Source: Mycolicibacterium rhodesiae JS60 (GTDB taxonomy: Bacteria > Actinomycetota > Actinomycetes > Mycobacteriales > Mycobacteriaceae). Taken from it: DNA of 64,000 bases. Both the position numbers and the translations under genes were made by a program. The notes beneath the pieces are model-generated. The model saw nothing but the letters and a program-made list of their open reading frames with translations. It was not told where the DNA came from and searched no databases. Shown piece after piece: positions 8,885 through 17,241 of the stretch. Position 1 is the first letter of the stretch. Each line of letters begins with the position of its first letter. The DNA lies in NCBI GenBank assembly GCA_000230935.2, contig AGIQ01000001.1, forward strand, positions 434,001 through 498,000, given 5' to 3'.

Positions 8885-10066
8885 CTACACGATGTTGTTG
8901 GCCCGCAGATCAGCGATTTCGGTAGGCCCGTAACCGATTTCGGTCAGCACCTCGTCGGTGTGCTCGCCCAGCAGCGGCGCCCGTCGCCGGATCGAGCCCG
9001 GTGTCGCCGAGAGGCGAAACGGTGTCTCGATGAGCGGCACAGATTTCGCGGCGCCGGGGAATGGTACCCGCTTGAGGTAGCCCATGGCCTCGACGTGTGG
9101 GTCGTCGAGGACTTCCTGGGGTGAGTTAAGCGGGGCGGCAGGGAGTTTGGCCACCTCGAGTGCACCGAGCACCTCAGCCTTGGTCTTGCCCGCGCACCAC
9201 TGCTGCATCAGGTCGTTGAGGATGTCGCCGTGTTCCCAACGGGAGTCGTCGTCGGCGAAGCGCGGATCGTCGAACAAGTCCTCCCGGCCGATCAGCCGGC
9301 ACCACCGCTTGAACATGGGCTGGCCGGCGATCTGGAGCAGGACCCAGCCGTCGCTCACCTCGTAGAGGTCACACGGTGCGACCGAGGTGCCGCGGTTGGC
9401 CGCCCGCGGCTTGTCCACGCCGAGTAATTCGCGTTCGATGAGGAACGCGTTGGACAGCATCAACGCAGTCGGCAGCAGGGCACCCTCCACATGCTGGCCC
9501 TGCCCGGTCTGGCTGCGGTGGTACAGCGCCATCATCACACCGATGGTCAAGGTGAGCGCCGTGCCGAAGTCGGCCTGCGGAACCACGGTACGGATCGGCA
9601 ACTCCGGTAGGCCCTGCCGGTAGACCGCGCCGGACATCACCTGGCCGGCGCCGTCGAATCCGATGCGGTCGCTGTAGGGTCCGCCTTCGCCGTACGCGGT
9701 CGCGCTGGCCAGGATGATGTCGGGTTTGATGGCGCGCAGCGATTCGTAGTCGAGCCCGCTGGCCCGCATGCCGGCTGCGGGCATGTTCGCGATGACGATG
9801 TCGGACCGGGATACCAACCGCCGCGTGATGTCGGCGCCCTCCCGCGTCGTCGAATCCAGGGTCAGGGAGCGCTTGTTGCGGTTGCACTGCAGAAAGGTGC
9901 CGCCTTCACCGCCGCTGGTGACCGACTGCACCCAGCGGTCTTCGCCGCCCTCCCGCTTCTCGACGCGCAGGACGTCGGCGCCCATATCGGCCAGTATCGC
10001 GCTGCACCACGGCGCAGCGATGAACCGGCCGTAATCCAGCACCCGCACCCCGTCCAGAACGCCCAT
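8885..10066 (-). CDS. CaiB/BaiF (family III) CoA transferase
   Basis: This 393-residue protein shows the family III CoA-transferase layout: the N-terminal GVLDGVRVLDYGRFIAAPWC, the ADMGADVLRVEK segment, the NRNKRSLTLD loop and a conserved Asp-containing PQADFGTALTL region where the covalent CoA intermediate forms in this family. It would move CoA between an acyl-CoA donor and a carboxylic acid, activating a catabolic intermediate without ATP. The gene lies 4 bases downstream of the thiolase-like gene (10071-11216), in one minus-strand operon whose promoter region carries the palindromic operator at 11256. Two further family III members are at 13480 and 39629. Confidence 0.92.
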   Translation of the reverse strand: MGVLDGVRVLDYGRFIAAPWCSAILADMGADVLRVEKREGGEDRWVQSVTSGGEGGTFLQCNRNKRSLTLDSTTREGADITRRLVSRSDIVIANMPAAGMRASGLDYESLRAIKPDIILASATAYGEGGPYSDRIGFDGAGQVMSGAVYRQGLPELPIRTVVPQADFGTALTLTIGVMMALYHRSQTGQGQHVEGALLPTALMLSNAFLIERELLGVDKPRAANRGTSVAPCDLYEVSDGWVLLQIAGQPMFKRWCRLIGREDLFDDPRFADDDSRWEHGDILNDLMQQWCAGKTKAEVLGALEVAKLPAAPLNSPQEVLDDPHVEAMGYLKRVPFPGAAKSVPLIETPFRLSATPGSIRRRAPLLGEHTDEVLTEIGYGPTEIADLRANNIV

Positions 10067-10070
10067 GGTT

Positions 10071-11216
10071 CTACAGCGTCAGGATCGACGCGGCCGCGGT
10101 ACCGGGTGCACCGTAGAGCTGGGTGAAGCCGACCTTCGGTTCGCCGGGGACCTGGCGGTCACCGGCCTGCCCGCGCAACTGCCGGACGATCTCGTGGATC
10201 TGCCGCAGCCCGGAGGCGCCGATCGGCTCACCATTGGCGATCAGCCCGCCGTCGGTGTTGATCGGCATGGAGCCGTCGATCTCGGTCTCGCCGTCGGCCA
10301 GCAGCCGCTCCTGGTCGCCGTCGGCGCAGAAGCCGCACTCGGCCATGTGGATGATCTCCGCGCCGGCGTCGGTGTCCTGCAGCTGGATGACGTCGACGTC
10401 TTGCGGTGTCACGCCGGCCTTTTCGAAGGCGGCGCGGGCCGCGAACACCGTCGGCGCGGCCACCTCGTCGACCGGGCCGAAGGTCGTGTTGACCTCGTAG
10501 GCGCCGTAGGTCCGGCTGCGGACCTCGACGGCCTTCAGGTACACCGGCTTGGCGGTGTAGCGGTGCGCGATGTCGGCGCGGCACATGATGACGGCTGCGG
10601 CGCCCTCGTCGGGAGCGCAGAACATGTACTGCCGCAGCGGGTAGTTCAGCACCGGCGAGGACATGATGTCATCGATGGAAATCTCTTTGCGGCGGAATGC
10701 ATTCGGGTTGAGCACACCATTGCGGAAGTTCTTGTTGGCCACCCGCGCCAGCGTCTCCTCGGAGATGCCGTGATCGTGGATATAGCGGTTGGCCTTCATG
10801 CCGAAGAACTGGGTGGTGAGGTACTGGCCGTTCTCCGCATACCAGCGCGGCATACCGACCAGGGCGGGGTCCTCGGTGAACGCGCCGCGAGGGTGCTTGT
10901 CCAAGCCGATCGCGATACCGATGTCGTAATCACCAAGCCGGATTCCGTCGGCGCACGCTTTGGTGGCGCTTGCGGCTGTCGCGCACGCGTTGAAGACGTT
11001 GGTGAAGGGGATTCCGGTCAGTCCTGCCATGGCGACGATCGCGTCCGGGTTGGCGACGGTCCAGCTGCCACCGGTGGCGAACTGCACGTCCTTCCACTCG
11101 ATGCCGGCGTCCGCGACAGCGGCGAAGATGGCGTCGACGGCCATCTCCATCGCAGATTTGCCTTCGAACCGGCCGAACGGGTGCAGGCCGACGCCGATGA
11201 TGGCGACATCGTTCAT
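10071..11216 (-). CDS. Thiolase-like lipid-transfer protein (possible acyl-CoA aldolase)
   Basis: This 381-residue protein is of the SCP2-thiolase / non-specific lipid-transfer family. The start is the ATG at 11216 after GAGAGGAAG; the frame runs further upstream but into the divergent promoter. The nucleophile-type Cys is present in NVFNACATAAS (Cys78), but the usual GHP motif reads GEP (NGEPIGASGLRQ) and the C-terminal CxG Cys is replaced (YGAPGTA). Such changes occur in Ltp-type proteins that act as aldolases on 3-hydroxyacyl-CoA, so C-C cleavage by retro-aldol chemistry is as likely as thiolysis. A close paralog at 51572-52717 sits next to a DUF35 protein, the partner type of those aldolases; none is adjacent here. 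Confidence 0.88.
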   Translation of the reverse strand: MNDVAIIGVGLHPFGRFEGKSAMEMAVDAIFAAVADAGIEWKDVQFATGGSWTVANPDAIVAMAGLTGIPFTNVFNACATAASATKACADGIRLGDYDIGIAIGLDKHPRGAFTEDPALVGMPRWYAENGQYLTTQFFGMKANRYIHDHGISEETLARVANKNFRNGVLNPNAFRRKEISIDDIMSSPVLNYPLRQYMFCAPDEGAAAVIMCRADIAHRYTAKPVYLKAVEVRSRTYGAYEVNTTFGPVDEVAAPTVFAARAAFEKAGVTPQDVDVIQLQDTDAGAEIIHMAECGFCADGDQERLLADGETEIDGSMPINTDGGLIANGEPIGASGLRQIHEIVRQLRGQAGDRQVPGEPKVGFTQLYGAPGTAAASILTL

Positions 11217-11255
11217 CGATGGGCTTCCTCTCGGATCTGCCGTACAGGCAAACGA

Positions 11256-11272
11256 ACTGTAACACTTACAGT
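11256..11272. promoter_or_regulatory. Palindromic operator, intact copy 1
   Basis: ACTGTAACACTTACAGT has perfect 7-base arms (ACTGTAA / TTACAGT) around a 3-base spacer. It lies between the divergent starts of the thiolase-like gene (11216, minus) and the molybdopterin oxidoreductase (11285, plus), 12 bases before the latter. The same palindrome recurs at 21004-21022 and in weaker form at 14796-14812 and 33266-33282, always between divergent catabolic genes, as expected for a TetR-type dimer operator. Confidence 0.75.
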
Positions 11273-11284
11273 ATCTTGGCCTAT

Positions 11285-13483
11285 GTGGCGTCGAACATCG
11301 AGCACAAGACCACGTTCTGCCGGATCTGCGAACCGCTGTGCGGCATGGTGGCCACCGTCGAGGACGGCCGTCTGACGGCATTGCGCCCGGACAAGGACCA
11401 TCCGCTCTCGGCCGGCTTCGCCTGCCAGAAGGGCATCGCGTTCACCGAGGTGCAGAACGATCCGGACCGGGTGACGACGCCGCTCCGCAAAGGCCCGGAT
11501 GGCTACGAACCCGTGAGCTGGGACGAGGCGCTGTCGGATATCGCCGACCAGTTGGCTGCGATCCTGAAGGCCCACGGCTCAGGCGCGGTCGGCTGGTACA
11601 TGGGCAACCCGGGTGCCTTCAGCTACGCACACACCTTCGCGGCGTTGATGTTCATCAAGGCCCTCGGCCGCGACAGCCACTACTTCACGGCGTCGTCGCA
11701 GGACACCAACAGCCGGCTGATCGCCAGCCAGTTGCTGTACGGAGCGCCGACGTCGGTGCCGATCCCCGATCTGACGCGCACCGACCTGCTGGTCGTGATG
11801 GGCGCCAATCCCGTTGTCTCCCATGGTAGTTTCCTGACGGCGCCGCGGATCAAGGACCGGATGCACGATATCGTCAAGCGCGGCGGGCGGGTCGTCGTCG
11901 TCGATCCGCGCCGCACCGAGACCGCGGCGGCCTTCGAATGGCTCCCCATCGTGCCCGACGCCGACTCCTTCCTGCTGCTGTCGCTGCTGCAGGTGATGTT
12001 CGGTGAAGGCCTCGTCAACACCGCGCAGGTGAAGGCGCAGGCCGACGGCGTCGAATGGCTGCGGTCGTTGTGTGCGCCGTTCACTCCGGAGTCCACCGCG
12101 GCGCGCACCGGCATCGACGCGGACAGCGTCCGCTCGCTCGCGCGGGATCTGGTGCGCGAACCGCGGGCTGCCGTCTACGGCAGGCTCGGCACCTGCGTCG
12201 GCCGCTACGGCACGCTGACCACCTATCTGATCGACGCGGTGAACCTCGTCGCGGGCAACCTCGACGCCCCCGGCGGGTCGGTGTTCAGTTCGATGGAGAC
12301 CCTCGGCGGACGCTGGCAGGCCACGCTGATGGGTCTGGCGATGCGCCGGTCGTATCGCAACCGGTCCCGGGTCGGGGGGTTCCCGATCGCCGTCGCGATG
12401 GAGCCCGCCGCGTTGATGGCCAAGGAGATCGCCACACCTGGCGATCGCCAGATCCGAGCGATGTTCGTCTCGGCGGGCAACCCGGTGCTGTCGGTGCCCA
12501 ACGGCGACGAGCTCGAGTCGGCCTTCGATTCCCTGGAACTGTCTGTCGCCCTTGACTTCTACGTTACCGAGACGACCGGGCGATGCGACTACATCCTGCC
12601 GGTGACCACGATGTACGAACGCGACGACTTCCCATACACGTTCCAGGCCTTCCAGGCCACGCCGTTCCGGCAGGCCACCGACGCGGTCGTCGCGCCGGCC
12701 GGCGAGGCCCGCTCGGAATGGGAGATCGTCGAAGCTCTCACGGTCAAGCTGGCACCCGACGTTCGCGCATTCGCTGTGCTCGGCGCCGTGCGAAAGACGC
12801 TGGGCCGCTTCGGAATAGCCCTGGGGCCGCGGATGATGATCGACGCCCTGATCCGGACGTCGCAGGGCGGCGACCTGTTCGGACTGCGTCGTGGCGGGCT
12901 GACGCATCGCAGGCTGACCGAGGAACACCCGCACGGTGTGGTCGTCGCACCGCACATCCGCACCGGTGTGTTGCGCAATGCGGTGGCCTACCTGTCGCGA
13001 CGTGTTCGCCTCGCGCACCCCGGTATCGCCGCCGAGGTCGACAAGCTCTCTCGCGCCGGTCATCCCGATGGGTATCCGTTGCGGATGATCGGCATGCGCG
13101 AGCCGCGCTCGGAGAACTCGTGGATGCACAATTCGCCGCTGCTGATGCGGGGTGAACGGGGACAGCGGGCACTTGTCCACGTCGACGATGCGGCCGAATT
13201 GGGTATCGCCGACGGTGACGTGGTGCGGGTGTCCTCACCCTACGGCGAGATCACCGTCGAGGTGATGACCACCAAGGACCTGATGGCCGGCGTCATCGCC
13301 GTCCCGCACGGGTGGGGGCATACGGGCACCGGGACGTGGAAACTGGCGAATCGCGCCGGCGGGTCCAACGTCAACCGGCTGACGTCGAGCGCACCCGAGG
13401 ATGTCGAATCACTGTCGGGGATGGCGTGGCTGACCGGTGTCCCGGTCCGCGTCGAGCGAGTCCGTGAGGTGGTCAGTTCTTAG
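11285..13483 (+). CDS. Molybdopterin-dependent oxidoreductase (formate dehydrogenase / BisC type)
   Basis: From GTG 11285 the protein has 732 residues. An in-frame ATG at 11219 would read through the palindromic operator and overlap the divergent promoter, so I reject it. The N-terminus binds a [4Fe-4S] cluster through Cys12, Cys15, Cys19 (FCRICEPLCG) and Cys47 (GFACQKG). Molybdopterin-family segments follow (VVMGANPVVSHGSF, VVVVDPRRTETA) and the C-terminus has the dinucleotide-binding barrel (VRVSSPYGEITVEV, HGWGHTGTGTW). There is no second subunit nearby, so the electron acceptor is unknown. Substrate unclear: the context suggests hydroxylation or oxidation of a catabolic intermediate rather than formate. 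It ends overlapping the convergent CoA-transferase gene by 4 bases. Confidence 0.88.
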   Translation: MASNIEHKTTFCRICEPLCGMVATVEDGRLTALRPDKDHPLSAGFACQKGIAFTEVQNDPDRVTTPLRKGPDGYEPVSWDEALSDIADQLAAILKAHGSGAVGWYMGNPGAFSYAHTFAALMFIKALGRDSHYFTASSQDTNSRLIASQLLYGAPTSVPIPDLTRTDLLVVMGANPVVSHGSFLTAPRIKDRMHDIVKRGGRVVVVDPRRTETAAAFEWLPIVPDADSFLLLSLLQVMFGEGLVNTAQVKAQADGVEWLRSLCAPFTPESTAARTGIDADSVRSLARDLVREPRAAVYGRLGTCVGRYGTLTTYLIDAVNLVAGNLDAPGGSVFSSMETLGGRWQATLMGLAMRRSYRNRSRVGGFPIAVAMEPAALMAKEIATPGDRQIRAMFVSAGNPVLSVPNGDELESAFDSLELSVALDFYVTETTGRCDYILPVTTMYERDDFPYTFQAFQATPFRQATDAVVAPAGEARSEWEIVEALTVKLAPDVRAFAVLGAVRKTLGRFGIALGPRMMIDALIRTSQGGDLFGLRRGGLTHRRLTEEHPHGVVVAPHIRTGVLRNAVAYLSRRVRLAHPGIAAEVDKLSRAGHPDGYPLRMIGMREPRSENSWMHNSPLLMRGERGQRALVHVDDAAELGIADGDVVRVSSPYGEITVEVMTTKDLMAGVIAVPHGWGHTGTGTWKLANRAGGSNVNRLTSSAPEDVESLSGMAWLTGVPVRVERVREVVSS

Positions 13484-14703
13484 GCGATCGCGCCGGACTC
13501 CTTCAGCGCCTCGATGCGATCCCAGTCGATGCCGATCTCCATCAGCACGATCTCGGTGTGCTCACTGGCCTGAGGGGCGCGGGTGGTCTCCAGCGGCTCG
13601 TGGTTGAACTGCACCGGACCGCGAACGACCTTGAACGGCGCCCCGCCGTCGGCGGCTTCCACCTCGACGATCATGTCGTTGGCCAGCGCCTGCTCGTCGG
13701 TGGCCAGATCGATCAGACTCTGGAACGGCGCCCACTGGCCCTTCATCGTCTTGAGGTGCTGGCGCCAGTACTCGAACGGCTTGGTGGCGATCGCCTCGGT
13801 GATCAGTCGCACGCCTTCTTCGGCGTTCTGGATCAGCGGCATCACCTCGGAGAACCGCGGGTCGTCGGCCAGCTCCGGCAAGCCGAGGTGTTCCCAGGTG
13901 TCGCGGATGTAGCCGGTCGGACTGACGATGCACAGGTTGATGGTGCCGCCGTCGGAGGTCAGGTAGTTGGCCATGAACGGGTTGACCGACGTCGTGGTGC
14001 CGGGCATCAGCGACCGCATGGTTTCCCCGGTCTCCATGCCCTGTGTGACGCTGGCGCCTGCCGCCCACCACGCGGTGCTCAGCAGGGACACGTCGAGCTC
14101 AACCGCTTCGCCGGTGCGCTCCCGGTGGAACAGTGCCGCGGAGATGCCGCCGGCGATGTTCATCCCGCCGATCGAATCGCCGAATGCCGGAATGCCCTGC
14201 GGCAGTGCGCCTCCGAGCTCCTCTGGGGTCAGCGCATGGCCGACGCCGCTGCGCGTCCAGAACGCGGTCCCGTCGAAACCGCCCACCAGACGCTCGGGGC
14301 CCTTGTCGCCGTAGGCGCTGCCGCGGGCGTAGATGATGTTCGGGTTCGCCGCGCGGATGTGCTCGATGTCGAACTTGTTCTTCTGCCGGGCCTGCGGCAT
14401 GTAGTTGGTCAGGAAGACGTCGGAGGTCTTTGCCAATTCGTAGAGCACCTCCTGGCCGTCGGGCGTGGACACGTCGATGCCGACGCTGCGCTTGCCGCGG
14501 TTGGGATGCTCGATCAGCGGGTGCCGGTTGGGGTCGAGCTGGAAGCCGCCCATGTTGATGAACCCGCGTTGGGTATCGCCGCGGACCGGGTGCTCGACCT
14601 TGATGACGTCGGCCCCCCAGTCCGCCAGAATCGCCCCGGCCGCCGGGACGAACGTGAACTGCGCGACCTCCAGTACCCGGATGCCGTCCATCACCTTGAT
14701 CAC
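13480..14703 (-). CDS. CaiB/BaiF (family III) CoA transferase
   Basis: This 407-residue protein is recognised by VMDGIRVLEVAQFTFVPAAG, LADWGADVIKVEHPVRGD and the RGKRSVGIDVSTPDG loop; the region around PAFGDSIGGMNIAG carries the conserved Asp of the family. The start is GTG at 14703 after GAAAGGGG. It would transfer CoA onto a carboxylic acid in the degradation pathway. It is transcribed alone and divergently from the aldehyde dehydrogenase/SDR operon, with a palindromic operator-like site between them (14796-14812), and its stop overlaps that of the molybdopterin oxidoreductase gene. Confidence 0.92.
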   Translation of the reverse strand: MIKVMDGIRVLEVAQFTFVPAAGAILADWGADVIKVEHPVRGDTQRGFINMGGFQLDPNRHPLIEHPNRGKRSVGIDVSTPDGQEVLYELAKTSDVFLTNYMPQARQKNKFDIEHIRAANPNIIYARGSAYGDKGPERLVGGFDGTAFWTRSGVGHALTPEELGGALPQGIPAFGDSIGGMNIAGGISAALFHRERTGEAVELDVSLLSTAWWAAGASVTQGMETGETMRSLMPGTTTSVNPFMANYLTSDGGTINLCIVSPTGYIRDTWEHLGLPELADDPRFSEVMPLIQNAEEGVRLITEAIATKPFEYWRQHLKTMKGQWAPFQSLIDLATDEQALANDMIVEVEAADGGAPFKVVRGPVQFNHEPLETTRAPQASEHTEIVLMEIGIDWDRIEALKESGAIA

Positions 14704-14795
14704 GTCGTTCCCCTTTCGCCTGCGGTGGTAACCACATTCTCACACCCGGCCGCCGCGAGCCCCGCGAATCGGCGCCAACAATACTGCAGATTATT

Positions 14796-14812
14796 ACTGT
14801 AACCTTTACCGT
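14796..14812. promoter_or_regulatory. Palindromic operator, copy with one mismatch
   Basis: ACTGTAACCTTTACCGT matches the 11256 palindrome with one arm mismatch (TTACCGT instead of TTACAGT). It lies in the divergent promoter of the CoA transferase (13480-14703) and the aldehyde dehydrogenase operon. An additional half-site-like TACTG occurs 14 bases to the left, at 14782-14786. Confidence 0.6.
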
Positions 14813-14845
14813 TGACCGTCCCAGAACAAGAAGGTGGTGCCTGGA

Positions 14846-16375
14846 GTGGGCGAGCAGGGTGCGACGAGTCTCGAGCTGGGGGTGCGGGCGGGGCAGCGAG
14901 CCGAGACCCGGATGCTGATCGACGGAAAGTTGACCGCAGCCGCCGACGGCGCCGAGTTCGACAACCTCAGCCCGGCCACCGGCCGGGTACTCGGGGTCAC
15001 CGCCGCCGCCGCTCCCGCCGACATGGACCGCACGATCGGCGCGGCCAGGCGTGCCTTCGACGAGACCGCCTGGTCCACCGATCCCGAACTCCGCAAGCGA
15101 TGCCTGGCCCAGTTGCAGTCCGCGCTGGAGGCCGAGAAGGAAGACCTGCGCGAGGAATTGGTGGCCGAGGTCGGTTGCCCGGTGATGTCGACCGGCGATG
15201 CCCAGCTGGAGTGGCCGCTGGCCGACTCGTTGCGCTATCCGGCCCGGCTGATCGACGAATTCGACTGGGAGAGAACCCTCGACGGCGGCGGGCTGTTCGG
15301 TGAGCGCAATGTGCGCACCGTCGTCAAGGAACCGGTCGGGGTCGTCGCCGCCATCACCCCGTCCAACTATCCGGTCGAGGTCATCCTCAACAAACTCGGT
15401 CCCGCGCTGGCCACCGGTAACACCGTCATCCTCAAGCCCGACCCGAATACACCGTGGAACGCCACCCGCATCGGCCGCCTGGTCGCCGAGCACACCGATA
15501 TCCCGGCCGGTGTCCTGAACGTCGTGCCCACCCCGTCCAACGAGGTCGCCGGGCTGTTGGCCACCGATCCGCGCGTGGACATGGTGTCGTTCACCGGGTC
15601 CACGGCGGTCGGCAAGCAACTGATGCGTGACGGTGCGGACACGATGAAGCGCACCTTCTTGGAACTGGGCGGCAAGTCCGCGCTGATCGTGCTCGACGAT
15701 GCCAACCCGGCGCACGTCGTCGGTGGTGCGGTCGGGGTGTGCGTGCACGCCGGACAGGCCTGCGCGCTGACCACCCGGCTGGTGATCCACGAGTCCCTCT
15801 ATCCGGAGGCGTTGGCCGCCATCACCGCGGCCTATCAGGCCGTTCCGGTCGGGGATCCGGCGCTGCCGGGAACGTTCGTCGGCCCCGTGGTCAGCGCCAA
15901 ACAGAAGCAGCGGGTGCTCGACGCGTGCGATCAGGCCCGCCGCGACGGCGCCGAAATCGTGGTCGGCGGAGGAGGTTTCGCCGGCCTGCCCGACTATCTG
16001 GCCGGCGGGCATTTCGTGCAGCCGACGGTGATCATCGGTGCCGACCCGGGGTCCGCGATCGCCCAGGAGGAGATCTTCGGCCCCGTCCTGGTGGTGCTGC
16101 CGTTCCGCGACGACGACGAAGCTGTCCGCATCGCCAACGACAGCGCCTACGGGCTGGCCGGTGCCGTGCTGTCGGGGTCGATCGAACGGGGCATGTCCGT
16201 CGCGCGCCGGATCCGCACCGGCTCGATCGGCGTCAACGGGGGAATGTTCTACGGCGCCGACGCGCCGTTCGGGGGCTTCAAGAACAGCGGTGTCGGACGT
16301 CAGTGCGGCATTGAAGGTTTCACCCAGTACCTGGAAACAAAGACCGTGGCATTCCGCGCTCCGCGTAAATCCTGA
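14846..16375 (+). CDS. Aldehyde dehydrogenase (NAD(P)+)
   Basis: This is an aldehyde dehydrogenase superfamily enzyme of about 509 residues. Visible are PVGVVAAITPSNYP (cofactor fold), the general-base Glu in FLELGGKSALIV (about residue 272), the catalytic Cys in HAGQACALTTRL (about 305) and EEIFGPVLVVLPF. It oxidises an aldehyde to the acid. Start uncertain: GTG 14846 has AAGAAGG 11 bases upstream; GTG 14834 overlaps that site and ATG 14912 would give a shorter N-terminus. It is followed 17 bases later by a mycofactocin-type SDR, so alcohol to aldehyde to acid oxidation is the likely operon function. The promoter carries the shared palindrome. Confidence 0.92.
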   Translation: MGEQGATSLELGVRAGQRAETRMLIDGKLTAAADGAEFDNLSPATGRVLGVTAAAAPADMDRTIGAARRAFDETAWSTDPELRKRCLAQLQSALEAEKEDLREELVAEVGCPVMSTGDAQLEWPLADSLRYPARLIDEFDWERTLDGGGLFGERNVRTVVKEPVGVVAAITPSNYPVEVILNKLGPALATGNTVILKPDPNTPWNATRIGRLVAEHTDIPAGVLNVVPTPSNEVAGLLATDPRVDMVSFTGSTAVGKQLMRDGADTMKRTFLELGGKSALIVLDDANPAHVVGGAVGVCVHAGQACALTTRLVIHESLYPEALAAITAAYQAVPVGDPALPGTFVGPVVSAKQKQRVLDACDQARRDGAEIVVGGGGFAGLPDYLAGGHFVQPTVIIGADPGSAIAQEEIFGPVLVVLPFRDDDEAVRIANDSAYGLAGAVLSGSIERGMSVARRIRTGSIGVNGGMFYGADAPFGGFKNSGVGRQCGIEGFTQYLETKTVAFRAPRKS

Positions 16376-16392
16376 CTATGAAAGGAACCCCA

Positions 16393-17241
16393 GTGGGCAA
16401 GTTGGACAACAAAGTCGCCGTCGTGTCGGGAGCGGCACGGGGACAGGGCCGTTCGCATGCGATCGCGCTGGCTGCCGAGGGCGCCGACGTCATCATCTTG
16501 GACATCTGCGCCGATCTCGACGGCAACACCTACCCGCTGGCGCGGCCCGAGGATCTCGAAGAGACCGCTCTGCTGGTGGAAAAGGAAGGCACGCGGTGCT
16601 TCTCGGCGATCTGCGACGTCCGCGAACGCAGTGCGGTCTGGCAGACGATTGCCGACGCGGTCGACGAGATGGGCCACCTCGACATCGTCGTCGCCAACGC
16701 GGGCATCTGCCCGATGGGCAAGGGCCAGACCCTCCAGTCGTGGTCGGACACCATCGACACCGACCTGGTCGGGGTGTTCAACGTCATCCAGGCCAGTATG
16801 CCCCACCTCAATGACGGCGCCTCGGTGATCGCGACGGGATCCCTTGCCGCGCAATTGGGTAGTGCCAGCAACCAGGGGCCGGGCGGGTCGGCGTACAGCC
16901 TGGCCAAGCAGATGGTCGCCCACTACGTCAATGATCTGTCAATCCAGTTGGCCAAGAGGATGATCCGAGTCAACGCGCTGCATCCGACGAACGTCAACAC
17001 CGATATGCTGCACAACGAGGGCATGTACCGGGTGTTCCGGCCCGACCTGGCCTCGCCGAGCCGCGATGATGCCGAGCTGTCGTTCCCCGCGATGCAGGCG
17101 ATGCCGGTGCCCTACATCGAACCGTTCGACGTGTCGGCCGCCGTGGTGTTCCTCGCGAGTGACGACTCGCGCTACATCACCGGGACGCAATTGCGGATCG
17201 ACGCAGGCGGATTCGTCAAAGCCAAGCCCTGGAAGGGTTAA
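16393..17241 (+). CDS. Mycofactocin-coupled SDR family oxidoreductase (carveol dehydrogenase-like)
   Basis: This 282-residue short-chain dehydrogenase is read from GTG 16393, which has AAAGGA at the right distance; an ATG at 16378 is in frame but lies before that site. The Rossmann motif SGAARGQGRSHA is followed by the extended DICADLDGNTYPLAR insertion that marks mycofactocin-associated SDRs with non-exchangeable NAD. NAGI, the catalytic Ser in ATGSLAAQ and the Tyr-Lys pair in AYSLAKQ are present. The family includes carveol dehydrogenase (LimC) and other alcohol dehydrogenases. It follows an aldehyde dehydrogenase in one operon and its stop overlaps the convergent P450 stop by 4 bases. Confidence 0.92.
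   Translation: MGKLDNKVAVVSGAARGQGRSHAIALAAEGADVIILDICADLDGNTYPLARPEDLEETALLVEKEGTRCFSAICDVRERSAVWQTIADAVDEMGHLDIVVANAGICPMGKGQTLQSWSDTIDTDLVGVFNVIQASMPHLNDGASVIATGSLAAQLGSASNQGPGGSAYSLAKQMVAHYVNDLSIQLAKRMIRVNALHPTNVNTDMLHNEGMYRVFRPDLASPSRDDAELSFPAMQAMPVPYIEPFDVSAAVVFLASDDSRYITGTQLRIDAGGFVKAKPWKG

Noticed and set aside
11219..11284. Upstream ATG for the molybdopterin oxidoreductase
   Set aside because: It would translate the palindromic operator and begins 3 bases from the divergent start codon; the GTG at 11285 directly precedes the conserved Fe-S region.
11579..13180. Open frame of 533 codons on the minus strand
   Set aside because: Antisense to the molybdopterin oxidoreductase gene; no motif.
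14099..16012. Open frame of 637 codons on the minus strand
   Set aside because: Shadow of the CoA transferase and aldehyde dehydrogenase genes, crossing their divergent promoter.
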